Assembly: GCA_036874045.1 (NCBI GenBank) | Contig: JAZBRI010000008.1 | Coordinates: 3,177,001-3,241,000 of the forward strand | DNA length: 64,000 bases | From: Cymodocea nodosa | Taxonomy: Eukaryota; Streptophyta; Magnoliopsida; Alismatales; Cymodoceaceae | Direction: 5' to 3' | Shown: positions 53,901-64,000 of the stretch, in pieces | Layout: every line of letters begins with the position of its first letter | Numbering within the stretch: position 1 is the stretch's first letter | Position numbers and translations under genes: made by a program | Notes under the pieces: model-generated | What the model saw: only the letters and a program-made list of their open reading frames with translations | Told to the model about the DNA's origin: nothing | Databases searched by the model: none

Positions 53901-56900
53901 GTGTCATGTATCTATATGCAGAGAAGCTACTAATATATTATTGATATGCACAAACTTTGTTAGTTTTGTTCGTAAACCTACTAGTTCTCTCCATAAGTAC
54001 CGCTAAGATGTACCAAATTTTGTTAGCTGTTCAATATTGAACATGCATAATTTTTATGAGTTAATTGATGTTAATTGTTCACATATTTTAGTTATCAATG
54101 TGATTTTGTGTTGAATTTCCCATATTGGTTAAGTTTGATAACTTAACTATATTTATGCACTTATCTACATATTTTACAAAGGAATGAGTATATTAAATTG
54201 AAGATGCTTAAATGATGCATATTTTGGAAAAAATAGAATTGATTAATGAAGGCACATTTAAACTTTCAAATTATTTTCTCTATGAGTTTGATATGCCTAA
54301 TTTTTCTTTTGTTTTAGTGCTTTATATGAATATGCAGCACTCACCTTGCCGTGCTTGTCAAAATACAAGAATATTGAAGCACTCTAAATCATGGGAAGAA
54401 AACATGGGTGGTTACGAAAAAGAATGTGAGTGAAGGGGTATTTAACGATGAACATGGCAACCGTCTTCTCTCTTGGTCTCTCATTCTCCATCCAACGTAC
54501 ACACCGTCCATCCTTCCACCAAGTTTCTCCACCTCTCAAACACTAGAAGAAGGAGATATGAGGTCTGTGTTGGGTCGACATCTAGAAGAATGTGAGGAGT
54601 TTTTGAGGAATGCATCAAGACTTGCAGCTTGTGGTGATTGGAGTGTGTGGTGCAAACCTGGGAGCATCCGGACATGATTCAGAAGTGGTGTGGCCACGAC
54701 ACCCTGGGATTTTCAGGTTGAATTCGATTGGTGTTGTGAGAACTCTTCTTTCCATGTTTCTGTTTTTTCTTTTCCTTGAGAGACCTATATCTAGTTAGGT
54801 TGCACTTATTTCCGATGTTGGGTACTTGATTATCTCATTTCATAACAATTTTTAATTGAATCCTGTGATTGTGTGTGCAGTTAATTTTCAGTCTTTTTTT
54901 CTCTTGTTTCAGTAAAGTTTGTGTTGTAAGACCTTTGTGGAATTTCATTATTTCAGTTCATAAGAAGTTTGTATGTTGATTTGCATGAGTTTTGAGTGAA
55001 TGGGTTCACGTTGGCTTGCTGTTTTAAAATGTAGAATTCAGTACTGGATGGTATGCATTTATGATGTTTTATGATAGAGATTTGTGTGGATCTTTGCCTA
55101 ACTCTTGCTTGTTAGTTAGTTGGTTTTCTAGTAGGTTAGATTCACAGTTTTATTCCAATTTTTGCAGCATTTTCTACTTATTTCAGAGTGAATTTCGTAG
55201 GTATATTTGCAAGTTGAAGCTTTGTTTTACAGCTTCTGTTTCAGTGAATGAAATGATATATTTGGCCGGTCTTATATTGTGGTTTTCTAGTTTGAGATTT
55301 TTCCTTGAAAGTCTTATCAATTAGCTTTCATTTGCCTTTGATTTCAATGGATTTCACTGAGAAATGAAAAAGATATGATCTTTGGAAGAACAGGGTGTTA
55401 ATCTGTATTTCTGCTGCATTGTTCAGTTTTTCTGTTAGAGATTTAATAGCTTAATCATAGGATTTTGATGGTTTTAATTCTTGAGTTTTTGTGTTCTTTT
55501 GTAGGATTGATATAGGAATAGTTTAATGATTTATTGAATTTTTGCAGCATTTTTAGGCCTTTTAATCTGGTGAGTTTAGGAGCACAAGTGCATGTAGTTC
55601 TGGCATTTTTCTGCAGAATTCTACCCTCTGTAATTAATTTAGTGGTGCTTGATGTGCCATGGGATTTTGAGTTTATCACTTCTGTGAAAGTAACACAAGA
55701 TATCTGTTGAACTGAAGTGGTCTCGTGATTTTTCATTAAGAATTGGAATTGTTCTCAAATTTACAAGACAGGGGTGCTGAAATGAATTAAAACTGTTTCT
55801 GAAAATCTCGATCTGCACTCTATCAGTTCGCACAAATCTGCTGTTGTTGCGATTTTTTTGCATTATTGTTGGTTATGCTATTTAGTTAGAGGACTTCAAA
55901 ACCTTTCCATTGAATATGTTTGCATGATTTTTGGTTGAATGGTTCGAAAGATGTGAATTTTACAACTTACACTAAAATGTGGAATACCATAAGTGAAGAA
56001 CCGAAAATTGCATGGTTTAGTTGGAAAGAACTTCATTGATTAGTTATTAATCTTGAGTGTTTGACCAATTATTTAAGCATATTAGTTAACTACTTTAAGT
56101 GTAAGTCATATAAGGTTTGGTTGTTAGCATTTCGACAAAGAAATCACTAGTAAGAAGAGAACTATTGCCTAGTTATCCTACTTCAGTTGCATAATTCAAG
56201 ATTAATCAATATTGAAACTTAAAAATCTAGTTTAAGCCTTCTTTCCAGTAGGATCGACTTATATTTGCTAATACCTACAATAAACACTGTGCACTTACGA
56301 TTTAAATTAGGATAAATTCTTCTAAACATTAGCTAAGGACTGCAACATTTGATATGAATTGATGAAGCTTGTTGACTTGGCAGCAGACATTAATGAACTA
56401 AATTAAGGAACAATTGATTTAAAGAAGCCTCCAAATTGCTAACTAATGAAGAGACATTATGTAACATAAAGTTAACAAACAAAAGATGTGGCATATTGTA
56501 GTTTTAGAAATGTTGATTGTAATAGATTAATGTTTCCTTTTTCTTGGGTGAGAGGAGTCTTTACGGAATTGTTATTGGCATTTGACTAATTGTGCCACTT
56601 ATAATTCATATGTACCATTTGTTCGGGAGCCTCTAAATTGCTAAACTAAAGAAAATGTGATTTTGATTATTGAAGGCAACCATTCAGAATTTTGATATTG
56701 TATTTTTTTTTGTTATTTTTATTCATGCATTTTATTTTATTTACGTATTAAATTTTGCAAATTTCAAACTTCTTCCATAGATTTTTTCCTTTCTTGCATC
56801 GTACAGGATTTTTTTTCTTCTGAACCTCATCGTTATGCAGGTTCTATTTAAGTATTTTCCTTCTGGTTTTAAGGAGAATGATGAGTCTATATTGGTTGCA

Positions 56901-58630
56901 GAATTAAGTGATCCCATTACAACAGGATAATGAGAGGAAAATGTGATGACATGTAATCTTCCGTGGCATTTGCCAGGTTCAAGTAGCTTGGCTCTGAGGA
57001 CATATATGCCTTACCTGAATCTCTTGGAACCAACTGGGAGGCTTATAGGCTTGCTTTCTTGGTTTTATGTCAAAATGGAGCTTTCACCAACTTATGCGTT
57101 TTCACACATTCTGACATTTGGTAAGATGTCTATCCATTTATTTAACTAGATTAATGGCATAAGATTACTGCTGTTATTAATATATCTTTGTAGCTTGTTT
57201 TATTTCAGTCTATACTATAAGACATTTAATGGATGTTTCACAGAATAGGCAGATGGTTTTATTAAACATCAATCACGTGATGCATGTCATAAGCACATGT
57301 CTTTTTGCTGACTACTTTTGCACAACTTAAGAACAAAACTTGCTAGACCTATTATTATTTCCAGTGTAACCCTTGCGCCCAATAACCAATAACTCGAATG
57401 CCAATTCCTGCTTGTAATTCTTCTCCACAATTGCTAAATGTCAATTTATACAATGAACAGTTGTAAGCTTTTAATACTAGCTTCCACTGTCTTTCTTTTT
57501 GCTGTATTTGTTGTACAGTAGTTTCCAGCATCACATGTAATTTGTGCAATGTAAACTCTTGTTAACACAAAATACTGTTATTCATGATTCTTTGTTAATT
57601 TCAATGCTTGGTTATGCCTATTGAGGAACAAAAAGATGGAAAGTTGCAATGACATTCACATGCTGAAGCATAAGATCAAAAGCCTCATATTTTGAATTGT
57701 TTAGTATACAAGGATAATGATAATAATGAATGTCTTAAGTAGTGATGAATCCTGCTCAGATATTTGGTTTGCATCTTGCCGGTGTATAAACAGGCTGGAA
57801 TAGCGAGAGTGAGTGGTCTTGATTGTATTGTGCTGTGCGGTAGTTGATTTCTTCTTGTATTGCAATCACTTTCTGCAGAATTTCTAGTAATTCCATCATA
57901 TTTTCATCAATGGAATTATAGATCTGGCTAATGATCTTCATTATCATATCTGGTCAGCTGTGAATTACTGTCAGAGCTCGTCAATTGTGTACGATCAGAG
58001 GCAGTCTGGAAGCACGGACCTTTAGCTGGTGGAGATGAAGTGAATCCTTCAATGACTTCGAGACGTCAAAACAAGGGTGGGTAGAGTGAGATGAGCCAAA
58101 GATCTTACAAGTCACAATTACAGATGCAATCCAGATTGAGATTTGAATCTGAATTTTTCCGAATAAAGATATTTGGTATACATATTTGGTTGAATACAAA
58201 TCTAGGTATGGATGTTTTATTAAATTTTTCATATTTTTAATATTTTCATGCGAATGTGATATTTTGCATTCTTTAAAAATTACAAAAATGTGTACATGTA
58301 AGATGTAAACCATTGACCTCTTTTAACCTTATGAAAGCTTGAACCACTACATCAACAACACATTCAAGCCAAAAAGATGCATAAGAAATATACATTGATG
58401 TTATTATAATCATGCCAAATAAGTATGTTTACTTGAAGTTGATATATTTATGTACATAAAAAGTTGATGGAGCTACAGGTACCTACAACAAAGTTGTTGT
58501 GAGTGGGGGAGGGAGGAGCCTAGGGGAGAGACAGACAACGTAGCCATCTCAGTGCTTAGACATCTCAGCATGGACCCTCGCCGTCGACAATGCACGGACG
58601 CACATGCACTCAATGCGTGCGTGAGATGGC
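53901..58630. other. Long spacer downstream of DNMT2, T-rich, with an exon-like fragment
   Basis: After the DNMT2 3' end there is T-rich, intron-like DNA. A moderately GC-rich patch at 54460-54720 holds short open frames without recognisable homology. An exon-like patch at 56840-57135 is described separately. No complete gene could be built on either strand. Confidence 0.4.
56840..57135 (+). other. Exon-like fragment of an unrecognised gene, possibly a pseudogene
   Basis: After an acceptor-like TTATGCAG the frame reads VLFKYFPSGFKENDESILVA and stops shortly after. A longer open segment follows, with TCNLPWHLPGSSSLALRTYM and GRLIGLLSWFYVKMELSPTY, ending before a GGTAAGATG donor-like site. Residue composition is protein-like, but I cannot name a family. 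Two adjacent stop codons (TAATGA) between the pieces argue for a broken gene. Confidence 0.3.
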
Positions 58631-58639
58631 TGTAGGTTT

Positions 58640-59320
58640 AATAAAGATATGAATAATGATGAATACATACACCTAGATGACCATCAATTCATAAAAATTA
58701 AAACTTTTAATTACTTGGGATCTGTATAAGTAAAATGGTGAAATTATAGAGGATGTTATTCATATGATTAGAGTAGGATTGATGAAGTAAAGAAATATTT
58801 CCGGAGCATTATATGATAGGAGAATATCCTTAAAATTAAAAGAAAATTCTATAAAACTGCTTTTTATCCAGTTATATTTTATGACTCAAAATACTAAAGT
58901 ATAATCGTATGTAAAATGTTAATGTTGTTGAAATGTGTATACTCAGATGAGTGGTTATCTCATAAGGAATAAGTTAAAAAATGATTTTATTAAGAATAAA
59001 GTAAGAGCTGCACCATTTAAAAATATAAGATAAGAGAAAATTAGTTTATTAGATGATTTAATTATATTTTTAGGACCAAAGAATATATTATCTTGAAGAG
59101 AAGAATTAATAGTATAGAAAAAATATATATATTTAAAAGAACTAGAGGAAAACTTAAAATTACTTGGTTAGAAATTATAAGAAAATATTTAAATTTATTT
59201 AATTTAATCGACAATTTGAACATAGATGGAAATACATAAAAAGAAAATGATTTATATGATTGATCCCATGTAGCGAGATTATGGTCCAAATTATCGTTGC
59301 AATAAGTGGCTAGGAGAAGC
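58640..59320 (+). mobile_element. LINE (non-LTR) reverse transcriptase C-terminal relic
   Basis: Plus-strand pieces: FNYLGSV-like residues, RISLKLKENSIKL at about 58825-58860, MSGYLIRNKLKNDFIKNKVR and AAPFKNIR at about 58945-59025, then KITWLEIIRKYLNLFNLID and a DHVAxLW-like end near 59260. The order matches the plant LINE tail (SLKLKGKFYKT, MCGHTRxDxIRNxxIR, KLTWxEx). Stops in every segment show it is dead. Confidence 0.7.
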
Positions 59321-62300
59321 ATATTTCTAAGGTGGCTATCTTGCAGTTATATCAAACTAATCTTCATGAGCAGGAGCTAAAGTGAGAGGGAGCCCATGAT
59401 ATAAAGTATTTAAGTTATTGAGTTGTTTGAAGAACCAAAGAAATTGTTTCCTTCATGTAGAGGGATTTGAATTCGCGAGGTCATTGCAAATAGGTCATAA
59501 CCATATACGCTACTTTCAGATGATGGAAACAGAAAGGTTAATAATGCTTATCTCAGGCAAGTTTTGCAAAAAATAGTGTTTGTAAATTTGCATCTCCATC
59601 TTTACTGGTAAAAGGGGGATGATTGATTGTTATGCATAGATTACGGGGGCCTTAAAATATTAATACTGTCATCTCTATGCCATGCATGTGATAGATGAAT
59701 TATTGGATGAATGAGGTTCAGACCTGTGTCCCTGGAAAATATGCACCGTTCTTTTTGGATGATATCTTAAGTATATAGCCTAAGATTAGAGGAGCAGGTA
59801 ATTCATATGCAGTCGGTATTGGAATATTCATAGAGATTTTGGAAATCAACAATATTCTTTGTTAACATTAATTGATAATGGTGTGTAGGTGTTGAAACGA
59901 AACTCGCACTTTATGTTGGTAGTATTTTTGTTTGAATTCAAACTTAAATTTCGTTTTCCCAAAATAAAGCAAAAGATTAACCACGTCACTCGAATCTGTA
60001 AGGTTGTTGTATTCTCTTGACAACAGCTCACAGACGATGATCGAATGGTGTTAATTTTTCAGTTGCTTTTGTTGAACGGTTACAGTTGAGGGAAAAGACG
60101 CGAACAATCAACGTCCGAGAAACTTGTGTACTCGTGTGCTGGCGAACCAAGAAGCAATAATAGGGCAGGTGAATCGTTATTGATTACTCTTTATAGTAGT
60201 GATAATTTTTTTACTCGCTCTCTCATGGTAGGCTCTGTATTACATGTTTTTTGGATGATGATTATGAGCACGTTAATTGAAATATCACGATTGGTTTAAT
60301 GTTTAATTAATTGGCATGGCTTTGAAAGGAATGACCGTGAGCATGAGCATTGATTGATTGATTGATTAATCTGCATGTGCCTGCCCTGAACCCGTAACGC
60401 CTCACATATAGCAGGACTTTGTGTATCCACCACCATCCATGGGTGAAACAACCAAAACGAAGGCGTTGGTTCAGAGACATTCCATGTGATGCGCCATGAG
60501 TTTTCGGTGACGGGCGTTCATTCACGTGGAGCGCAGATTCTTTCTCCGTGTCAATGTTCGTGCGCGCGTCCAGCAGCCACGATAAGGTTGAATAAATGCA
60601 TGGGCCGCTGCTGCTACTGACCTGTCGGCGGTGGCTGTGACATGATATGATGTGATGTGTTGTGTTGTGTGATTGAATCAGCACCGAATCCAGGGATGTG
60701 ATGCCCATCTACCCAATCAAGTGTGCGTACGAAGTTTAATTACAAGATCTTTTAAAAGTGAGTCATTTCTATGCTTGCTTTATTGATCGGAGTACATTTT
60801 CACTGAAATTTCGTTTCCAAACGGAGAGCATACGATCATACGATCTTGCCGATTTAGCCACGAATGAGTCTACTACGTACGTACATAAATCATGATAATT
60901 ACTCGCTCTTTCCAGTGGCCTCCCGTTCCATTTTTAAATGGCTGAAGTTCAGATCTCATGGAAACGAACGATTCAAACACGCGAAGAATATCTAATTGAA
61001 TCGAAAAGACGCGGACAGACAAATAAAGAATCATTGTAATTTTGGTCCTCGAAATCTGACGCCGGACAGACCTCGTCAGATTTCATCCATAAATGAATGA
61101 TTTAATGGAACAGTACGTGACGTCGAACCGTCGCGGTTGCCCATCCACGCTCATGTGCTTTGTCTGCCAGTTGTTCAGAACCAAAACGTGTATGTCGCGC
61201 GTATTCATCCCCTGCCTGTGCTGTTGCACTCACCGCGCTATGCAGCGATCTCAAACACCACCAAGCGGGGGGATCATTAGATAGATTTCCACCGAAATAA
61301 AGACTTGCAAAATTAATTACCATATATATATATATATATATAATATGTTGTAATAGGTTGTATATCCACGGGTCCAAGTCCTTTTAAGACGCAAATCTAT
61401 GCCCCTGAAGGGTGCAGTTCCGATCGAAATTGATTTTTCAAGATACAAATCCCACAACCACAAGTCTAGTAGACTTTCAAATAAGTCTCCAATCCAGGCC
61501 TGACCTTCTGGCAGCCCTACCTAACGAGCTGGCCCACAAAATAGTAGAGTCATAAATAATTGAAACAAAATAATAGATCGTACTCGACCCACTCGGTAAT
61601 GAATTAAACATGTCCCGTCTAACAAGTGGAACATGTGCAAGTAAAATCAACTTCTGGAAAACCACGACAAGATTGTGTGATTACTTGGTTCTTACCTATA
61701 TTTTCTTATCCATCTTAGAAAATTTATGGACGCGAATATTTTATTTCCTCATGGTGAGTGAGTGAGTGAAAGATTAACCATGCAATTTATATGTGCTGCT
61801 GTGGAGAATCTACTCAACCAAGGGACTTGTGCAAAATCCATGTGGTCAAGCACAACCGTCCAAGAGAATCTTACGATATTCTATGGACCGTCTCCACCCT
61901 CATCAGCAGACATCTTATACCGTAATTACAGCTGATATTTGTTATAAATAAACAATGCACAAGTTTTTCTCTTTTTGTTCTTTTCCAACAACACCGGCAA
62001 TCAACCAACCAATCAAGATTCTCCAGAAAATTAAGCAGAATATATTCTTTTTCGCTAATTCAAAAATGGCATATCGAAACATATATGTCAAGAATCGCGT
62101 ATCTTGTTTTCCTGCTTCCAATCGCATTACCGCTTTTCCGTAAATCACATATCTAACATCAGAAAAATGATATATTTCTAAATCAAATTTAACACATTAT
62201 TTTGGATACTCATGATAAAAAATATTAAACGAACTCAATTATATATATAACACGCGCACCGCACCTGCCGTCGTGTAACCATAGGTAATTAATAGAGCGT

Positions 62301-63055
62301 CATCGGCCTGTGCATACATACCGAGAAGAAAGGCCGGGAAGAAATAAATGATGATGCGGTTGACGGAAAGAATGGCATGTTTATCTTTCAAAAAGAAAAA
62401 AAAGAAGAAGAAAAGGAATGGCATGTCATTTGCAGACGTGTATTTAACATAAAGGTGCAGTAGGAGACGAATGAAAGGACACTGGAGTGGATCCCATCGT
62501 AGACAGCACATGAGCACCAGTGGCAGGTGGTTCACCTTCCTCTCTTCAATCCATTCAAATCTTAGTAAATACAACAACAACAACAACAAAATACATCATG
62601 ATTAATCGAAATATGTGTAGGATGGGCATCAATCACCAACTTTTGTTTTTACCACAACCACCGTCTTGATTTTTGTTAAAGATTCAGATTTCAATATGAG
62701 CACAAGCATTATCACTCAAATACGTATGGAATGTGGTAAAATTGGATTGGAACGATACATGGAAAAGAAAATGTATGGAAAGAACATCATCATGTTTTGT
62801 TTTACTTCCACTGCTGCTGCTGCTGCTACGACTGTGGCTGTCACTAGTGGTAGCAGTAGTAGTAATAGTAATGGTGTACGAAGATAATACGATGCAACTA
62901 CGGGGGCATGGTGTTGGACTAGCGTCCATATATGCTCCTCTTCCCTTCCATCCTCTCCCCACCATCCAGCCAGTCTCCTAATTATAATAGCTCCTGCAGA
63001 ATCGAAAATCTCTCTGAGACACAACACCAGCTGGGGAGTTCAGCACCTCCGTGTC
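59321..63055. other. Spacer upstream of the right-edge gene
   Basis: No gene recognised. A (TA)n tract lies at about 61322-61342 and a (CTG)n tract at about 62808-62827. A GC-richer patch at 61090-61280 has short open frames only. The last few hundred bases should be promoter and 5' leader of the gene starting at 63056. Confidence 0.4.
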
Positions 63056-63134
63056 ATGAAGCCCCAAGCGTACCACGCCTACTCGGCCTTCATCTTACTG
63101 CTACTCAATGGACTTGTTTCGGCCGTCACTGATG
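63056..63134 (+). CDS. First exon of a secreted or membrane protein with signal peptide; gene continues beyond right edge
   Basis: The ATG at 63056 opens MKPQAYHAYSAFILLLLNGL followed by VSAVTD and a clean donor GATG|GTAAGC. The 26 codons form a typical signal peptide: short polar start, Leu-rich core, VSA cleavage context. Many plant LRR receptor kinases (for example LRR VIII-1 and STRUBBELIG types) have a first exon of this size ending near V/L-T-D/N, so a receptor kinase is a reasonable guess, no more. The remaining 866 bases to the window edge show no further exon and look like intron. Confidence 0.5.
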
Positions 63135-64000
63135 GTAAGCAAGCAGCAACGAGCACAGGCGCCTCTCTTATTTGCAGCATTACCATTGTCGTCATCTCCC
63201 ACCATCAACATCTTCTAGTAACAAGTACTGCTTGCTGATGATAGTCATTAGCTCTTCAGTGAGACACAGAAATCATGCTTTGTTACTTACTGTTGTGCTT
63301 TTCTTCCTCCTCCTCCTTTTTGCTCCTGAACTTGTAAAGCAGATCTGATTTTTCAGATCAGATCTGCCAATAGTAATTGATTCTCGTCCTCTTCTTTTTC
63401 ATCCCGGCATAGATAGATAGCAGTGAGTGGTTCAAAAGTTTAAACAACACAGGAGATGGAACAAATCTAGCAAGCGAAACATGCAGTAAAAAAAATTTTA
63501 GGGACATTCTTCTGAAAGCCCTTCTAATGATAACTAGGATGTGGCCCATCCTTTGGGGTTTGGACGGTCAGTTGGTGGGTGGGATAAAATAGGTTTGATA
63601 TTATTAAATGAATGGATTTGGGTGTTGGTGATTTCTTCTAAACATCAAAACCCGAATCTCATGCTTCCAAACAACTTTTTACATCCATCATGTAGCCTCA
63701 ACTTTGCCTTATTGTTTATGGTTTTGTTTTGCTTCGTCTTTAGATGAGTTTCTTTTAGTGTAAAAACATATATTTGGTAAAACTTATCATCTGTTCATGT
63801 TATGTAAACGTAAGAACGCTTACGGATGAGTTTTTTTCATTAATCCAAAGCTATACTTTCTTGGTCTATGTGTCTTAAGGTAGACAAAGAAAAACGTCTG
63901 GAAGAAACAGCAAACGAACGGTGGTAGACCACGTAGATGGGATACTGAAACGGTGGTAGGCGCAGTGATGTATGTGAAGAGATGAACACAATGCGTTAGT
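63135..64000 (+). other. Putative intron 1 of the right-edge gene
   Basis: T-rich after the GTAAGC donor, with several unconvincing short frames. No LRR, kinase or other domain is visible. Confidence 0.4.

Noticed and set aside
60307-60708. 133-codon minus-strand open frame
   Set aside because: No recognisable domain, no splice partners and unusual His/Ser-rich composition; treated as chance.
62684-63027. Open frames with Ala, Leu or Ser runs upstream of the last exon
   Set aside because: They come from the (CTG)n microsatellite and are open in several frames on both strands.

Overview
This is nuclear DNA of a flowering plant. Every convincing gene is split by GT-AG introns, the introns and spacers are AT-rich, and the spaces are filled with decayed plant retroelements, a PIF/Harbinger DNA transposon and MITE-like DNA. 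The gene families (4CL-like ligase, ABCC transporter, UVR3-type photolyase, DNMT2, CrRLK1L kinase, CCCH finger proteins) are all typical of angiosperms. The coding regions lack the strong GC bias of grasses. A non-grass monocot would fit, but the sequence alone does not fix the species. There is no sign of bacterial, organellar or viral origin.

Layout: (1) 442-1874, minus strand: first two exons of a 4-coumarate--CoA ligase-like gene that runs off the left edge. (2) 2973-11893, plus strand: a complete ten-exon ABCC (MRP-type) transporter of about 1523 residues. Its 3.3-kb fourth intron holds three tandem ~318-bp repeats and an antisense Ty1/copia relic. (3) 13547-19712, plus strand: a three-exon gene for an unrecognised ~204-residue membrane protein. 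Intron 1 (5.1 kb) is full of LTR debris and intron 2 holds a Tourist-like MITE. (4) 20.6-29.7 kb: two copies of a ~1.2-kb CCCH zinc-finger gene block (20691-21386, open; 28617-29179, frameshifted), separated by Ty3/gypsy and Ty1/copia remains. (5) 31073-33839, minus strand: a nine-exon acyl-protein thioesterase/carboxylesterase of 255 residues. (6) 34.6-35.3 kb: a FERONIA-like receptor kinase pseudogene fragment. (7) 35421-41252: a ~5.8-kb PIF/Harbinger element with TIRs, a transposase gene and a Myb/SANT gene, both with stops, plus a 44-bp minisatellite. (8) 42274-46916, plus strand: a 14-exon (6-4) photolyase (UVR3 type, 528 residues). (9) 48736-53900, plus strand: a ten-exon DNMT2-type tRNA cytosine-5 methyltransferase (415 residues) with a tandem duplication that includes a second splice-competent copy of exon 9. 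(10) 53.9-63 kb: a long spacer with a LINE relic. (11) 63056 onward, plus strand: a first exon with a signal peptide that continues past the right edge.

The genes do not form a pathway. They are unrelated housekeeping or stress-related genes in a retroelement-rich region: phenylpropanoid/jasmonate-type CoA ligation, vacuolar conjugate transport, protein deacylation, UV photoproduct repair and tRNA methylation. Exon structures were built by hand from splice signals, reading-frame continuity and recalled family sequences; all reported full-length models keep frame at every junction. I found no convincing undescribed multi-gene system. The most notable signals are the duplicated DNMT2 exon, the two CCCH copies that each lost their second finger by a different route, and the tandem-repeat growth of several introns.
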